Positions 46,147 to 58,243 are shown, numbered from the stretch's first letter. The stretch: 64,000 nt of DNA from Vibrio quintilis (GCF_024529975.1 NZ_AP024897.1:1736001-1800000); one strand, 5' to 3'. Notes: generated by a model from the letters alone, not told the origin. Numbers and translations: made by a program.

Positions 46147-47307
46147 ATGATGACAATATTTGAACAACGCATAGCTCAGGCTCTGAGTGAGCGAAAAGCC
46201 AATGGTCTGGACCGGACGATGGTTTCGTTCGAACGAAAGCAGGGTGACATGCTGGCGCTCAATGGCCGGCAATATCTGAACTTTTCTTCGAATGATTATT
46301 TAGGACTGGCGACGGATCCTGAGTTAGCAGCTGCCTGGCAGGATGGTCTGTCCCGCTATGGCTGCGGTAGTGCTGCGTCACCGCTGGTGACCGGATTTCA
46401 AAAGCCGCACCGGTCGCTGGAAGCCAGGTTGTGTGAGTGGCTTGGTTATGAGCGGGCTATTCTGTTCTCATCCGGATTCAGTGCCAATCAGGCCGTTCTG
46501 TTTTCACTGTTGAATAAGGATGATGTGTTATTGCAGGACCGGCTGAATCATGCATCGCTGATGGAAGCGGGCGCTTTATGCCCGGCCAGAATGAAGCGTT
46601 TCCGGCATAATGATATGACACATCTTCAGCAGCTGATAACGCCGGATGATGCCTGCTTTGTGGTAACCGAAGGTGTCTTCAGTATGGATGGTGATCATGC
46701 ACCTTTGAAAGCTATCCGGGAACTGACGACAAACCGGGCCCTGATGATGGTTGATGATGCGCATGGTATTGGTGTCGTGGGGGCTGACGGTTCAGGTAGC
46801 TGTGCTGCCGGTCAGGTGAAAGCCGATCTGCTGCTGGTCACTTTTGGGAAAGCATTTGGGTTATCTGGTGCCGCTTTGTTATGTGACAAAACTACCGGTG
46901 ATTATCTCACTCAGTTTGCCCGTCATCATGTTTATTCTACGGCGATACCGCCGTCTCAGGCACATGCTCTCTGTCATGCGGTTCATATGATTCAGACGCA
47001 GCAATGGCGCCGGGATAAGTTACAGTATTTACAGCAGTGCTACGATGAAGCTTTTTCGCCTTTTGCCGGATATGTCCGGACGCCGACGCCGATTAAGCCG
47101 CTGATCCTCGGTGAGACAGCGTGTTTGCAAACCTCAGCTGCCGTGCTGAGAGAGAAAGGCTTCTGGCCGGGGGCGATTCGTCCGCCGACGGTACCTGAAG
47201 GGACGGCAAGACTGAGAATTACATTAACCGTGAATCATACAGAGATTCAAATTCATCAGCTGGCATCGGCACTGAATGAATCAATTGAGGCTTCCTGTGA
47301 GAGATAA
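46147..47307 (+). CDS. bioF: 8-amino-7-oxononanoate synthase
   Basis: A 386-residue alpha-oxoamine synthase: NFSSNDYLGLA at the start, FSMDGDHAPL, VDDAHGIGVVG (PLP Asp and His) and TFGKAFGLSGA (PLP lysine). It condenses pimeloyl-ACP with alanine. Two adjacent ATGs (46147 and 46150) are both possible starts. It follows bioB by 12 bases and overlaps the bioC start. Confidence 0.95.
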   Translation: MMTIFEQRIAQALSERKANGLDRTMVSFERKQGDMLALNGRQYLNFSSNDYLGLATDPELAAAWQDGLSRYGCGSAASPLVTGFQKPHRSLEARLCEWLGYERAILFSSGFSANQAVLFSLLNKDDVLLQDRLNHASLMEAGALCPARMKRFRHNDMTHLQQLITPDDACFVVTEGVFSMDGDHAPLKAIRELTTNRALMMVDDAHGIGVVGADGSGSCAAGQVKADLLLVTFGKAFGLSGAALLCDKTTGDYLTQFARHHVYSTAIPPSQAHALCHAVHMIQTQQWRRDKLQYLQQCYDEAFSPFAGYVRTPTPIKPLILGETACLQTSAAVLREKGFWPGAIRPPTVPEGTARLRITLTVNHTEIQIHQLASALNESIEASCER

Positions 47308-48109
47308 TATTCAGCATTTTTTCCCGGAGCAAGCTGCTTCAGAGCGTAAGCAGGCCATTGCTCATGCATTCAGCCGGGCTGCCCGGCATTATGATCAACA
47401 TGCTGCATTTCAGCGTGATACAGGCAATATTTTACTGGCCGGATTACCGGCTGATCTGCAGGGTTATGTGGTTCTGGACGTGGGATGCGGCACTGGTTAC
47501 TTCTCTGAACAGCTAAAAGCACGTGGTGCGGAAGTGATCTGTATTGACTTATCATCGTCGATGCTGGATGTAGCCCGGCAGCGATGTGGTGACCAGAAGA
47601 TGCATTATCATCTGTGTGATGCGGAAGCTTTGTGTTTACCTGATAACAGCGTTGATTTTGTGTTCTCTAATTTAGCGTTGCAGTGGTGTAAATCTTTATC
47701 CGTGCCTTTAAAAGAGATCAAAAGAGTGCTTAAACCAGGCGGGCAGGGTGTTTTTTCTACGTTGACTCAAGGGTCTCTGGATGAGTTGAGACAAGCCTGG
47801 CAGGTTGTTGATTCCGGCCAGCACGTCAACCGGTTTATCTCTCAGAATCAAGTAAAAATTGCGTTAGCGCAAGCTGAATGTGATCGATATCAGATAGACT
47901 TACGCTCAATCAGACTTTGGTATGATTCTGCGTTAGCACTGATGAAAGATTTGAAAGGCATCGGGGCTACGCATGTGGATGAGAGAGGCACTGGTGGTGT
48001 GAGTCGCCGGGTGTTAACGGAACTTGAATCCGCATATCAAACGTTTTCGAATCAAGAAGGTCTTCTTCCTGCTACTTATCAGGTTTGTTTTGGAGCTATT
48101 CATCGATGA
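47297..48109 (+). CDS. bioC: malonyl-ACP O-methyltransferase
   Basis: A class I methyltransferase of about 270 residues. The SAM motif is [16 protein letters not shown], followed by [22 protein letters not shown], typical of BioC. It caps malonyl-ACP so that fatty-acid enzymes can build pimeloyl-ACP. I choose the GTG at 47297 with GAGG eight bases upstream; an ATG at 47276 in the same frame would add seven residues and has no ribosome site. It overlaps bioF by 11 bases and bioD by four. Confidence 0.9.
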   Translation: MRDNIQHFFPEQAASERKQAIAHAFSRAARHYDQHAAFQRDTGNILLAGLPADLQGYVVLDVGCGTGYFSEQLKARGAEVICIDLSSSMLDVARQRCGDQKMHYHLCDAEALCLPDNSVDFVFSNLALQWCKSLSVPLKEIKRVLKPGGQGVFSTLTQGSLDELRQAWQVVDSGQHVNRFISQNQVKIALAQAECDRYQIDLRSIRLWYDSALALMKDLKGIGATHVDERGTGGVSRRVLTELESAYQTFSNQEGLLPATYQVCFGAIHR

Positions 48110-48789
48110 TAGATGCATTATTTATCGCGGGTACAGATACGGATGTCGGTAAAACGGTCGCATCAAAAGCGATTTTACAGGCTATGGCGGCCAGGGATAT
48201 AAAAACGATTGGGTTTAAACCCATTTCTGCGGGCTGTGAGAAAACTGAGCATGGTTTTCGTAATTCCGATGCGTTGCATCTGATGAAGGTAGCGACCTGC
48301 GAAACTGATTATTCTGATGTTAATCCGTACGCACTTGAGCTGCCGACATCGCCTCATATTGCAGCGAATTACGAAAACGTCACAATAGATTTTAATGTGT
48401 TGAGTGACAAATTATCTCAACATAAAGAGCAGGCTGATTTTGTATTGGTTGAGGGGGCAGGTGGCTGGCGTGTGCCTGTGTCGGACCATGATTATCTCTC
48501 CAGCTGGGTGAAGCAGGAAAACCTGCCGGTTATTCTGGTTGTTGGTATTACGCTGGGATGTTTGAACCATGCGATTCTGACGGCTGAAAGTATCCGGGCT
48601 GACGGCTTGAATCTGGCAGGCTGGGTTGCAAACCGGATTAATCCGGGCACCGTGCATTACGCAGAGATTATTGCAAAGCTGGAGAATACTCTGGACGCAC
48701 CTAAACTGGGTGAAATTCCGTATGTTCCCAGTGCTAAGCGTAAAGAGCTCGGGCGTTATATTAATATTGAACCATTGCTTTCACGGTAA
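48106..48789 (+). CDS. bioD: dethiobiotin synthetase
   Basis: A 227-residue P-loop enzyme beginning [17 protein letters not shown], where GTDTDVGKT is the ATP site; [18 protein letters not shown] and ANRINPG follow as in BioD. It closes the ureido ring of dethiobiotin using carbon dioxide and ATP. The start overlaps the bioC stop (ATGA). A longer frame from 48085 lacks the family start. Last gene of bioBFCD, with a strong terminator after it. Confidence 0.95.
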   Translation: MIDALFIAGTDTDVGKTVASKAILQAMAARDIKTIGFKPISAGCEKTEHGFRNSDALHLMKVATCETDYSDVNPYALELPTSPHIAANYENVTIDFNVLSDKLSQHKEQADFVLVEGAGGWRVPVSDHDYLSSWVKQENLPVILVVGITLGCLNHAILTAESIRADGLNLAGWVANRINPGTVHYAEIIAKLENTLDAPKLGEIPYVPSAKRKELGRYINIEPLLSR

Positions 48790-48815
48790 TCTGATCTTCT
48801 GTATCAATGAAAATG

Positions 48816-48843
48816 AAGGGGCTGAAATTCAGCCCCTTTTTTT
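48816..48843 (+). terminator. terminator of bioBFCD
   Basis: AAGGGGCTG and CAGCCCCTT with a short AAATT centre, followed by TTTTT, 27 bases past bioD. Confidence 0.93.
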
Positions 48844-48908
48844 AGTCCCGATAGATATAGCAGAAATGCCAGGTGTTTCTTTTTGTCATTTCCTGAATCA
48901 GAAATCTT

Positions 48909-49079
48909 TTACGTCAACAGTGACGAAGCCTGATAGGGAATGTGTGTTTGCATTGTGCCTGGTTGTTTTTCCGGATTTGATGGTTGAGTTAATCCCAACT
49001 GTTGTTTCGCTTCCTCTTCGGAAAGTCCCAGATGACAACGCAACAAGTCGATAGCCATTTGATAATTGTTAGATTCCAT
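48909..49079 (-). CDS. small protein, 56 residues, unknown function
   Basis: ATG at 49079, AAGGAT ribosome site about 11 bases upstream, stop at 48909. The product begins MESNNYQMAIDLLRCHLGLS and continues EEEAKQQLGLTQ, an amphipathic helical segment, then a polar tail. Lies opposite and divergent to htpX in the bioD-htpX gap. I do not recognise it; the predicted helix pattern and good ribosome site favour a real gene over chance. Confidence 0.45.
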   Translation of the reverse strand: MESNNYQMAIDLLRCHLGLSEEEAKQQLGLTQPSNPEKQPGTMQTHIPYQASSLLT

Positions 49080-49394
49080 GTGTATATATCCTTATGTATT
49101 CTGTTTTATGCAAAACATCTGCTCAGTAAAGTTAGACGCTTTTTCTCTACTATACAATGGACATACGACTAAAGTTGAATAGCCTTTTCCCATTGTAATC
49201 ACACATCTGCATGACCGCCAGACTCCCTTTATTCACTAAATCTTAGACCATCATTCAGCCGGTGACCGCATCCGGTTGTCATGAAATGTTGCAATTTGTT
49301 TCTTCACCTTGTTTTTTTTATGAATGACTATATGAATAAGAGAGTTAAGATAAATAAAAAATGATTATCATCGTTTCTGTTTAGGAGAAAGGTT

Positions 49395-50258
49395 ATGAAA
49401 CGAATTCTGTTATTTCTGGCAACGAACCTTGCCGTTATTCTGGTGCTGAGTGTTGTTCTGAACATTGTCTATGCTGTGACCGGTATCCGTCCCGGCAGTT
49501 TGTCAGGCTTGTTGGTGCTTGCCGCAGTATTTGGTTTTGGCGGATCATTTATCTCTTTGCTGCTGTCGAAAAAGATTGCATTAAGATCTGTCGGTGGTGT
49601 TGTGATTGAGAACCCGAGAAATGAGACCGAACACTGGCTGATCGAAACCGTTCGCCGTCAGGCCGGGCAGGTGAATGTGGGGATGCCAACCGTTGCGATT
49701 TATGATTCAGCTGATATCAATGCGTTTGCGACAGGCGCAAAGCGCGATGACTCCCTTGTCGCTGTATCTACCGGGCTTTTGCATAATATGACAAGAGATG
49801 AAGCTGAAGCGGTGCTTGCGCATGAGATCAGTCATATTGCAAATGGGGATATGGTGACCATGACGTTATTACAGGGGGTTGTGAACACCTTTGTGATTTT
49901 CCTTGCCCGTGTGGTTGCAGGCCTGGTAGCTTCGCGTGATTCTGATGAAGGAGAGAGCCAGAACCCGATGGTTTACTTTATGGTTTCTATAGTGCTGGAG
50001 ATTGTCTTCGGGATTCTGGCCAGCCTGATTACAATGTGGTACAGCCGTCACCGTGAGTTTCATGCCGATGCCGGGGCCGCCAAACTGGTCGGTAAAGGGA
50101 AGATGATTGCAGCACTGGAGCGTTTGAAAATGAGCCATGAGCCGCAGCTGGAAGGCTCGATGATGGCTTTTGGTATCAATGGTAAACGCTCTCTGACTGA
50201 GTTGATGATGAGTCATCCGCCACTGGATAAACGAATTCAGGCGCTGCGTCAGTTGTGA
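49395..50258 (+). CDS. htpX: membrane zinc metalloprotease HtpX
   Basis: A 287-residue M48 protease with two N-terminal spans (about 5-25 and 35-55), the zinc motif [13 protein letters not shown] (HExxH, about 139-151), two more spans, and the third ligand in [33 protein letters not shown] is the family signature. It degrades damaged inner-membrane proteins alongside FtsH. Ribosome site AGGAG. The ATGATTATCAT stretch at about 49360 is weakly Fur-like. Confidence 0.96.
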   Translation: MKRILLFLATNLAVILVLSVVLNIVYAVTGIRPGSLSGLLVLAAVFGFGGSFISLLLSKKIALRSVGGVVIENPRNETEHWLIETVRRQAGQVNVGMPTVAIYDSADINAFATGAKRDDSLVAVSTGLLHNMTRDEAEAVLAHEISHIANGDMVTMTLLQGVVNTFVIFLARVVAGLVASRDSDEGESQNPMVYFMVSIVLEIVFGILASLITMWYSRHREFHADAGAAKLVGKGKMIAALERLKMSHEPQLEGSMMAFGINGKRSLTELMMSHPPLDKRIQALRQL

Positions 50259-50303
50259 TACTGCTTTTATTTTTTGATTGTTGTGTATCAGATGTCAGGT
50301 ATG

Positions 50304-50332
50304 AAAAAGGCTTCCGGTGTGGAAGCCTTTTT
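50304..50332. terminator. bidirectional terminator htpX/purB
   Basis: AAAAAGGCTTCC and GGAAGCCTTTTT pair around GGTGT, between convergent htpX and purB. Confidence 0.92.
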
Positions 50333-50370
50333 ATTTTGTCTCAATAAGTTTTGTCTTAAGCTCAAACAGC

Positions 50371-51762
<1,392 letters not shown>

Positions 51763-51801
51763 TTATACCTGAGTGAATTAAGTTCGCCTGATTATAGTAT
51801 G

Positions 51802-52419
51802 TCAGATACGGGCTAAAAGGATGTTCGCCTGTTCAACCATTTTTTTCCGGCCAATGATTAAGTGACGACGTTTTCCGCCAACCTGGCGCCATAGTACCGT
51901 GCTGCGGATACCGGAAAGGAGCAGGGCACGGACTTTATGCTGGTTAGCTGTTTGCTGTAACACGGATGGGGTTCCGGTTACCTGAATTCTGGGTCCGATA
52001 GGACTGATGACATCCAGATAAATACTGGCAATGTTGCTGATCATTTGATCATCGAACAAGTCATAATGTGCCGTCTGGCGTTCGAGCATGTCAAGGCGGT
52101 CACCGAGTTGAGACATAGCATCGCGCCGGGCATTTAATTTTCTTTCCAGAGCCATCAGGCCGATAACATAGCGTGTGATTTCATTTCCTGCCGGGCTGCT
52201 GTCCAGCCCGCCGACCAGGCATTTTAAACCTGTTTTCAGATTGGATTCATTGCCGAAAACGTCAAGGGTACTTGACGGGTTCATATTTAAAATGGCACGA
52301 ATTGAAGTTTCAAAGGCGTGTTCGTCACAGTGACCGTTTTTCGCAACCTGTTGCACCAGATAAGCGGCCTGGCATAAACCTGCAAATGCGACAGTCCGGT
52401 CATAAATTGTGTTCGCCAC
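51802..52419 (-). CDS. hflD: high frequency lysogenization protein HflD
   Basis: The open frame begins at 52485 inside mnmA, but GAGGAG then GTG at 52419 gives the usual start ([20 protein letters not shown]), 205 residues. An all-helical protein that associates with the membrane; in E. coli it affects lambda CII stability. Located between mnmA (18 bases before) and purB, its conserved place. Confidence 0.93.
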   Translation of the reverse strand: MANTIYDRTVAFAGLCQAAYLVQQVAKNGHCDEHAFETSIRAILNMNPSSTLDVFGNESNLKTGLKCLVGGLDSSPAGNEITRYVIGLMALERKLNARRDAMSQLGDRLDMLERQTAHYDLFDDQMISNIASIYLDVISPIGPRIQVTGTPSVLQQTANQHKVRALLLSGIRSTVLWRQVGGKRRHLIIGRKKMVEQANILLARI

Positions 52420-52436
52420 GTAAAACTCCTCAGTGA

Positions 52437-53594
52437 TTATTTTTTGAATGGAATTCTTGATTCGATGATACCACCACCAAGACACACATCTCCATCATAA
52501 AAAACAGCAGATTGGCCTGGTGTGACTGCAACTTGTGGATCCTCAAAAATAACTTTGATGCGATGTGTGTCTGCTCCGGCTGCACCTTCACCGGCGGGAA
52601 TGATAGTACAGGGAATATCTTCCTGACGATAGCGCGTTTTTACAGTGCATTGTCTGGGTTCACCAACCTGAAGACGATCAACCCAGTGTAATTGTGTGGC
52701 GATCAAGCCTTCAGATTTCAGCAAAGGATGCCCGGCTCCCTGGACTGCAATCAAAACATTTCGTTTTAAATCTTTTTCAGCAACATACCATGGCTCTTCA
52801 TGACCGCCACCGCCTTTTTGTCCGCCAATATGTAAGCCTTTTCTCTGCCCAAGCGTATGATACATCAGACCCTGATGCTCACCGATTACTTTCCCTTCCG
52901 GTGTCTCAATTTTTCCGGGTTGAGCTGGCAGATAGCGGGACAGAAATTCAGTGAACTTACGTTCACCAATAAAACAGATGCCTGTCGAATCCTTCTTCTT
53001 CGCTGTGATTAAGCCCTGTTCTTCAGCAATTTTACGGACTTCCGGCTTTTCCAGTTCTCCGACCGGGAATAGACTGCGCTTTATCTGCTGATGGCTTAAG
53101 GTATACAAAAAGTAGCTTTGGTCTTTATTGCTGTCGCGTCCGCGAAGCATCTGTGGTTTCGTGTCACTGTCTCCGGGAAAAGTCCGGCGAACATAATGCC
53201 CCATCGCAATATAGTCGGCATCGAGAACTTCATCAGCGAACTCAAGAAATGCTTTAAATTTAATTTCTTTGTTACAAAGTATGTCAGGGTTTGGTGTTCT
53301 GCCTGCTTTATATTCACTTAAAAAGTGTTCGAATACATTATCCCAGTACTCTGCAGCAAAATTGATGGTATGCAAATGAATCCCAAGCTTATCACAGACC
53401 GCTTGCGCATCTGCTAAGTCTTCAGCAGCAGTACAGTATTCTTCGCCATCATCTTCTTCCCAGTTTTTCATGAACAGGCCTTCAACCTGATAACCCTGTT
53501 GCTGAAGAAGGTAAGCAGAAACAGAAGAATCTACACCACCTGACATGCCTACAATGACTTTTTTCTGTGTGTTTGCTTTTGGATTTTCTGACAT
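52437..53594 (-). CDS. mnmA: tRNA 2-thiouridylase MnmA
   Basis: A 385-residue tRNA thiolase. The P-loop is [16 protein letters not shown] (about 15-30), catalytic cysteines sit in [12 protein letters not shown] and [10 protein letters not shown]. It makes 2-thiouridine at position 34 of Lys, Glu and Gln tRNAs. First gene of the mnmA-hflD-purB run. Confidence 0.97.
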   Translation of the reverse strand: MSENPKANTQKKVIVGMSGGVDSSVSAYLLQQQGYQVEGLFMKNWEEDDGEEYCTAAEDLADAQAVCDKLGIHLHTINFAAEYWDNVFEHFLSEYKAGRTPNPDILCNKEIKFKAFLEFADEVLDADYIAMGHYVRRTFPGDSDTKPQMLRGRDSNKDQSYFLYTLSHQQIKRSLFPVGELEKPEVRKIAEEQGLITAKKKDSTGICFIGERKFTEFLSRYLPAQPGKIETPEGKVIGEHQGLMYHTLGQRKGLHIGGQKGGGGHEEPWYVAEKDLKRNVLIAVQGAGHPLLKSEGLIATQLHWVDRLQVGEPRQCTVKTRYRQEDIPCTIIPAGEGAAGADTHRIKVIFEDPQVAVTPGQSAVFYDGDVCLGGGIIESRIPFKK

Positions 53595-54120
53595 GAGATC
53601 GATACCACCTACATAAAGAAGCGAGCAATTCTATCAGAAAGATTTAACCGGTGACAGATCCGGGAAATAAATCTTGAGTAACCGTTTTTTGCGGGCTGTA
53701 CGCTGAATCCTGCATCTTCAGGTTGCTTGGGTATAAATAAATAATATTCAGAAATCGTCTATAATTTAATGTCAGTATCATGAATTGAATCGATGGAAAA
53801 ATGTATAAAATTGTAACGATAGCGTACATTTTTAAGACAAAGGTGACAAAGCTTGTTCAAGCGTCTTTTATTTACCACGAAATTAATGTCGGTCTCATTC
53901 AATAAAAGTTTGCTTAAATGTGATGGGCGTTGTTATTGAATCAAAGTTATATAATTGCATTAAATAGATACTTGTTTCATATGCTATCATGAAGAGTTTA
54001 TCCTGATTCAATTATATTTGGATATTTTTTGTCATCAGGAATATATGAATTGATTGCTGACAATAACGCAGAGCGTTAGAATTGCTCCTCCACAATAATT
54101 TACGCACTTTCGTTTTATAT
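53595..54120. other. intergenic region mnmA-gsk
   Basis: No gene seen. It includes a half copy of the dispersed repeat at 53711-53735 and an AT-rich stretch with the gsk and mnmA promoters. Confidence 0.5.
53711..53735. repeat. half copy of the dispersed palindrome
   Basis: TGCATCTTCAGGTTGCTTGG followed by GTATA; the left arm has decayed to GCGGGCTGTACGCTGAATCC. Confidence 0.75.
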
Positions 54121-55425
54121 ATGAAATTTCCCGGTCAACGCAAATCCAAACACTATTTCCCAGTCGATAATCGTGATCCACTTATTTCTCAGGCTTTGAA
54201 TACAAAAAAAAATCCACGGCCTCACGTTATTGGTATTGATCAAATACTCGTTGATATTGAAGCAAAAATTGATGAGGACCTGGTTCATCGCCATCACTTA
54301 AGTATTGGCCATTCATTGGTCATTGATGATGAGTCAGCAGAAAATCTGTATGCCGAATTAGTCAGCCGACAATTGATTACCAATGAATTTGCCGGTGGCA
54401 CTGTAGGAAATACATTGCATAATTATTCTGTTTTAGCTGATGATCGTTCAACCTTATTAGGGGTCATGTGCAACAATATAGAGATAGGAAGTTATGGCTA
54501 CCGGTATTTATGTAATACATCGAGCCGGGTCGATTTAAATTATTTACAGGGTGTCAATGGGCCAATTGGCCGCTGTTTTACATTAATTAACGAAGCCGGA
54601 GAGCGAACCTTTGCAATTAGTGAAGGGTATATGAATCAGCTGATGCCGGTCAGTATTCCTGAACCGATATTTAAAAATGCGTCAGCTTTAGTGCTTTCTG
54701 CATATTTAATCCGGTGTAAGCCGGGCGACCCAATGCCTGATGCAACAATCAAAGCGATTGAATATGCGAAGAAGCACGAAGTCCCGGTTGTATTAACATT
54801 GGGAACCAAACAAATTCTCGAAAGTGATCCCGTTTTCTGGCAGGAGTTTTTAAAGCAACACATTACAGTTGTGGCAATGAATGAAGAAGAAGGACTTGCG
54901 CTGACCGGAGAAGAAAACCCTTTGGTTGCTGCGGATAAAGCACTTGAATGGGTTGATTTAGTGCTGTGTACTGCTGGTCCGCTTGGCTTATTTATGGCCG
55001 GGTATACTGAAGATAAAGCCAAAAGGGTCACTACATTACCTTTATTGCCCGGTGAAATTGCTGAATTTAATCGTTATGAATTTAGCCGGCCGATGAAAAA
55101 GAATCAATGTGAAGAGCCGGTAAAAGTTTATTCACATATCGCACCTTATATGGGTGGCCCGGAAGTGATTAAAAATACGAATGGTGCCGGAGATGCTGCA
55201 TTATCAGCTTTATTGCATGATATGGCTGCGAATAAATACCATAAAAATAACGTTCCCAATTCCAGCAAACATCAGCTGGACTTCATTACATATTCTTCTT
55301 TTTCTCAGGTTTGTAAATATGCAAACCGGGTGAGCTATGAAGTATTAGCACAAAATTCACCCAGGTTATCCAGAGGACTACCGGAAAAAGAAGATAGCCT
55401 GGAAGAGGCTTATTGGGAAAGATGA
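54121..55425 (+). CDS. gsk: inosine-guanosine kinase
   Basis: A 434-residue PfkB-family kinase matching E. coli Gsk along its length, so the ATG at 54121 (MKFPGQRKSKHYFP) is the start rather than an earlier in-frame codon. GGTVGNTLHNYSVLADD is the substrate loop and NTNGAGDAALSALLHD holds the catalytic aspartate. It phosphorylates inosine and guanosine for purine salvage. Convergent with hns. Confidence 0.96.
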   Translation: MKFPGQRKSKHYFPVDNRDPLISQALNTKKNPRPHVIGIDQILVDIEAKIDEDLVHRHHLSIGHSLVIDDESAENLYAELVSRQLITNEFAGGTVGNTLHNYSVLADDRSTLLGVMCNNIEIGSYGYRYLCNTSSRVDLNYLQGVNGPIGRCFTLINEAGERTFAISEGYMNQLMPVSIPEPIFKNASALVLSAYLIRCKPGDPMPDATIKAIEYAKKHEVPVVLTLGTKQILESDPVFWQEFLKQHITVVAMNEEEGLALTGEENPLVAADKALEWVDLVLCTAGPLGLFMAGYTEDKAKRVTTLPLLPGEIAEFNRYEFSRPMKKNQCEEPVKVYSHIAPYMGGPEVIKNTNGAGDAALSALLHDMAANKYHKNNVPNSSKHQLDFITYSSFSQVCKYANRVSYEVLAQNSPRLSRGLPEKEDSLEEAYWER

Positions 55426-55440
55426 CAGGAAAAAGGGATT

Positions 55441-55469
55441 AAAAAAAGGCTCCGCAAAGGAGCCTTTTT
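55441..55469. terminator. bidirectional terminator gsk/hns
   Basis: A-tract, GGCTCC-GCAAA-GGAGCC, T-tract, between the convergent gsk and hns genes. Confidence 0.95.
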
Positions 55470-55486
55470 TATTATCAGACAAAAAA

Positions 55487-55888
55487 CTAGATTGAGAAGT
55501 CTTCAAGTGACTTGCCTTCATCCAGTGCTTTTTGAATAACTGAAGGCGTACGACCCTGACCAGTCCAGGTCTTTTCGTTACCTGTTTCATCAATATATTT
55601 ATATTTTGCAGGACGAGGTGCACGCTTACTTTTTGTTTTCCCTTCAGAAGACAAAGCAGATATTAAAGCGCTGACATCGATGCCGTCTTTCGCTATTTGC
55701 TCCGCAATTGCTGCCAGCTTTTCTTCCTGAGCTGCTTTTTCAGCTTGCTCCTGTTCTTCAATTTCTCTTCGCTCTTCAACAACAGAAGCAAATTTTTCCA
55801 GAGCTTCTTCTAGTTGTGGAAGTGTTAAATCACGTGCATACGCACGCAAACTACGAATATTTAGTAAAGTTTTTGTGATTTCTGACAT
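55487..55888 (-). CDS. hns: H-NS-family nucleoid protein (VicH)
   Basis: A 133-residue H-NS homologue. The N-terminal coiled-coil (about 1-65, with EEQEQAEKAAQEEKL) gives dimers and filaments; the C-terminal DNA-binding loop is TWTGQGRTP (about 107-115). In vibrios H-NS silences AT-rich foreign genes, such as the islet at 24.6-28.4 kb. Located between gsk and the NhaC gene, its place in V. cholerae. Confidence 0.95.
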   Translation of the reverse strand: MSEITKTLLNIRSLRAYARDLTLPQLEEALEKFASVVEERREIEEQEQAEKAAQEEKLAAIAEQIAKDGIDVSALISALSSEGKTKSKRAPRPAKYKYIDETGNEKTWTGQGRTPSVIQKALDEGKSLEDFSI

Positions 55889-56267
55889 TACTAATTCCTA
55901 TCGACTAAATTTTAAAATACACAATATGTACAGTAATAATAAACCCTGATATTTATTCTTACAATAATTGTTGTTCAATTCTATGTAAAAATTTTATACG
56001 TAAATAAATGTAAATTTTATTTCTGTTAATAATAAAAGAACTTTACGTATATGTTTTATATGAATCTAATTTGTTAATTTGTATTGTAGCGCATAATAGA
56101 TGATATGCTGCAAGTTAATTAGTATAACCTTTCAGGTTAAATAAAGATATATCCGGTTATAGACAAATCGATTGCAAATGCTAACTATACTTGTACAATG
56201 GCCGCCTTATAATTCGGTCATTAACAGATGCTGTCGAGTTCAGTGTATTTGATGGTTGTTTGTTCTA
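55889..56267. other. AT-rich hns / riboswitch-gene promoter region
   Basis: No gene seen. On the plus strand TTGCAA (56172-56177) and TACAAT (56194-56199) are 16 bases apart, a plausible promoter for the riboswitch transcript. Confidence 0.45.
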
Positions 56268-56455
56268 GCCCGTTGTAGAGGCGCGATTAAAATGAGTAAA
56301 CACATTTAGGGTGATTCCTTCGAGGTGTGTTGAAAGGTTTTTTCGCCGAAGTGGATGTGTATATCAAAACACATTTGCTGGGGTTGTTTCCTAATAGGAA
56401 CAGCACTGCCATAGTCAGTTTAATTGTACAACTATGGAGCGCTACTGTAGGTCTG
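56268..56455 (+). ncRNA. lysine riboswitch (L box)
   Basis: The conserved core is clear: GTAGAGGCGCG (56274-56284), AGTA, GGGTGATTCC, CGCCGAAGTGG, GCTGGGG and the closing TGGAGCGCTACTG (about 56435-56447). These strings and their order define the lysine-sensing five-helix RNA. It lies about 100 bases before the NhaC-family gene. A weak AT-rich hairpin (56486-56507) follows, with no T-tract, so control may be at translation start. Confidence 0.95.
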
Positions 56456-56556
56456 GGTGAATCGATGTTTCACTTAGTTCATTTGAAATTACGACATAAA
56501 GTAATTTAATTTCAATGCAGTAGATCTCTTACCATATATATAATTGGTTAAAGATC

Positions 56557-58119
56557 ATGATATTAACAGATTTCTCTTCCTCACCATTGTCACTTTTACC
56601 ACCTGTTGTGGCTTTGGGTCTCGCAATTTTTACTCACCGCGTTTTGTTGTCTTTAGGCATCGGCATTATATTAGGTGCATTATTGCTTTCTGATTATTCA
56701 GCATTCAGCTCAATATCTTATGTGTTTGATAAAGTTTCCGGCCTTGTTGTTGAAGATGGCGGAATAAACTCATGGAATATGAGTATTATTGCCTTTCTTG
56801 TCTTACTCGGAATGATGACGGCTATGTTGTCACTTTCCGGAGGAACCCGGGCTTTTGCTATCTGGGCACAGGATCGGGTGAAGGGTAAAAAAGGTTCACA
56901 ATTTCTTGCTGCTTTTCTGGGTGTATTTATTTTTGTTGATGACTATTTTAACAGCCTTGCTGTTGGTTCGATTGCCCGTCCTGTGACCGATCGGGCTGGG
57001 GTATCACGGGCGAAGCTGGCCTATATTCTGGATTCAACTGCTGCGCCTATGTGTATCATCATGCCCGCTTCAAGCTGGGGTGCTTATATCATGACGATTA
57101 TCAGCGGCATTTTAATTTCCCACGGCATGACCGAATACACGCCATTAGGGGCATACATGCAGCTGGTGCCGATGAATTTCTACGCCATTTTTGCCTTGTT
57201 AATGGTTTTTGTCATGATTTGGCTGCAACTGGATATTGGTCCGATGAAGCGGCATGAAAAGGGAAATAGTTATTCAGCAGAATCTGATGAACAAATGACA
57301 GATTTGAAAGATGAGCTGGATATTCCTGAAAGTGACAAAGGGAAAGTCAGTGATTTAATTGTGCCTATTCTGGCACTGATTGCTGCAACGATATTTGCCA
57401 TGATGTGGACCGGATGGCAATCACTTGCTGCGGATAACCACGCATTTACTGTCCTGGGCGCATTTGAAAATACTGATGTCGGTATGTCTCTTGTGTATGG
57501 CGGGAGTTTTGGATTACTGGTGTCGCTTATTCGGGTGATGACAAAAGTGATTGCGTGGGCCGATATTTACAAGACATTATGGATCGGTGCCAAATCGATG
57601 TTTGGTGCCATATTAGTCTTATTTTTTGCATGGACAATTGGCGCAATTATTAAAGACATGAAAACCGGCGCTTATTTATCCTCACTGGTTCAAGGGAATA
57701 TTCCGGTCACTTTATTACCCGTGATTCTGTTTGTTTTGTCTGGGTGTATGGCATTTGCGACCGGAACCTCATGGGGAACATTCGGTATTATGTTACCTAT
57801 CGCGGGTGATATTGCCGGGGCATCGGATATTTCATTAATGCTGCCGATGTTGGGCGCGGTTCTGGCTGGTTCAGTTTTTGGTGATCATTGTTCACCTATT
57901 TCAGATACCACGATTTTATCGTCGACTGGTGCACGCTGCCGTCATATTGATCATGTCTCAACTCAGCTGCCTTATGCTTTATTAGTCGCAGGTGTATCTC
58001 TGGTCGGTTATGTTGTTTTAGGGATGACGGATTCATTGAGTTTATCTTTCCTGGCAACCAGCCTGGTTTTTGCTGCGATATGTTTCACTTTATATATGCG
58101 TAAAAAGCCAGCTGCGTGA
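56557..58119 (+). CDS. NhaC-family antiporter, probable lysine transporter (LysW-like)
   Basis: A 520-residue membrane protein with about 12 spans and NhaC-family motifs (FVDDYFNSLAVGSIARPVTD near residue 129 and GDHCSPISDTTILSSTGA near 446). A lysine riboswitch precedes it, and comparative work on vibrios and Shewanella has proposed this gene type (lysW) as a lysine transporter. Whether it works as a sodium/proton antiporter, a lysine exchanger or both cannot be told from sequence. Confidence 0.9.
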   Translation: MILTDFSSSPLSLLPPVVALGLAIFTHRVLLSLGIGIILGALLLSDYSAFSSISYVFDKVSGLVVEDGGINSWNMSIIAFLVLLGMMTAMLSLSGGTRAFAIWAQDRVKGKKGSQFLAAFLGVFIFVDDYFNSLAVGSIARPVTDRAGVSRAKLAYILDSTAAPMCIIMPASSWGAYIMTIISGILISHGMTEYTPLGAYMQLVPMNFYAIFALLMVFVMIWLQLDIGPMKRHEKGNSYSAESDEQMTDLKDELDIPESDKGKVSDLIVPILALIAATIFAMMWTGWQSLAADNHAFTVLGAFENTDVGMSLVYGGSFGLLVSLIRVMTKVIAWADIYKTLWIGAKSMFGAILVLFFAWTIGAIIKDMKTGAYLSSLVQGNIPVTLLPVILFVLSGCMAFATGTSWGTFGIMLPIAGDIAGASDISLMLPMLGAVLAGSVFGDHCSPISDTTILSSTGARCRHIDHVSTQLPYALLVAGVSLVGYVVLGMTDSLSLSFLATSLVFAAICFTLYMRKKPAA

Positions 58120-58167
58120 TGTTTATGTCGTGCAGATAAAATAGCCGGAAATAAAACAAATTAAGGC

Positions 58168-58194
58168 TTGAAAAATATTTCTGGCTTGTATAAT
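58168..58194 (+). promoter_or_regulatory. probable his operon promoter
   Basis: TTGAAA (58168-58173) and a perfect TATAAT (58189-58194) are 15 bases apart, with the leader peptide start 50 bases downstream. Confidence 0.6.
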
Positions 58195-58243
58195 GTGAAC
58201 GCAGTTCTTCAGATAAACTGAAATGAAAAGAGATAAAACCTGT

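Noticed and set aside
56327..56509. 60-codon open frame before the NhaC gene
   Set aside because: It lies mostly within the lysine riboswitch, has no ribosome site and uses structured RNA sequence as codons.
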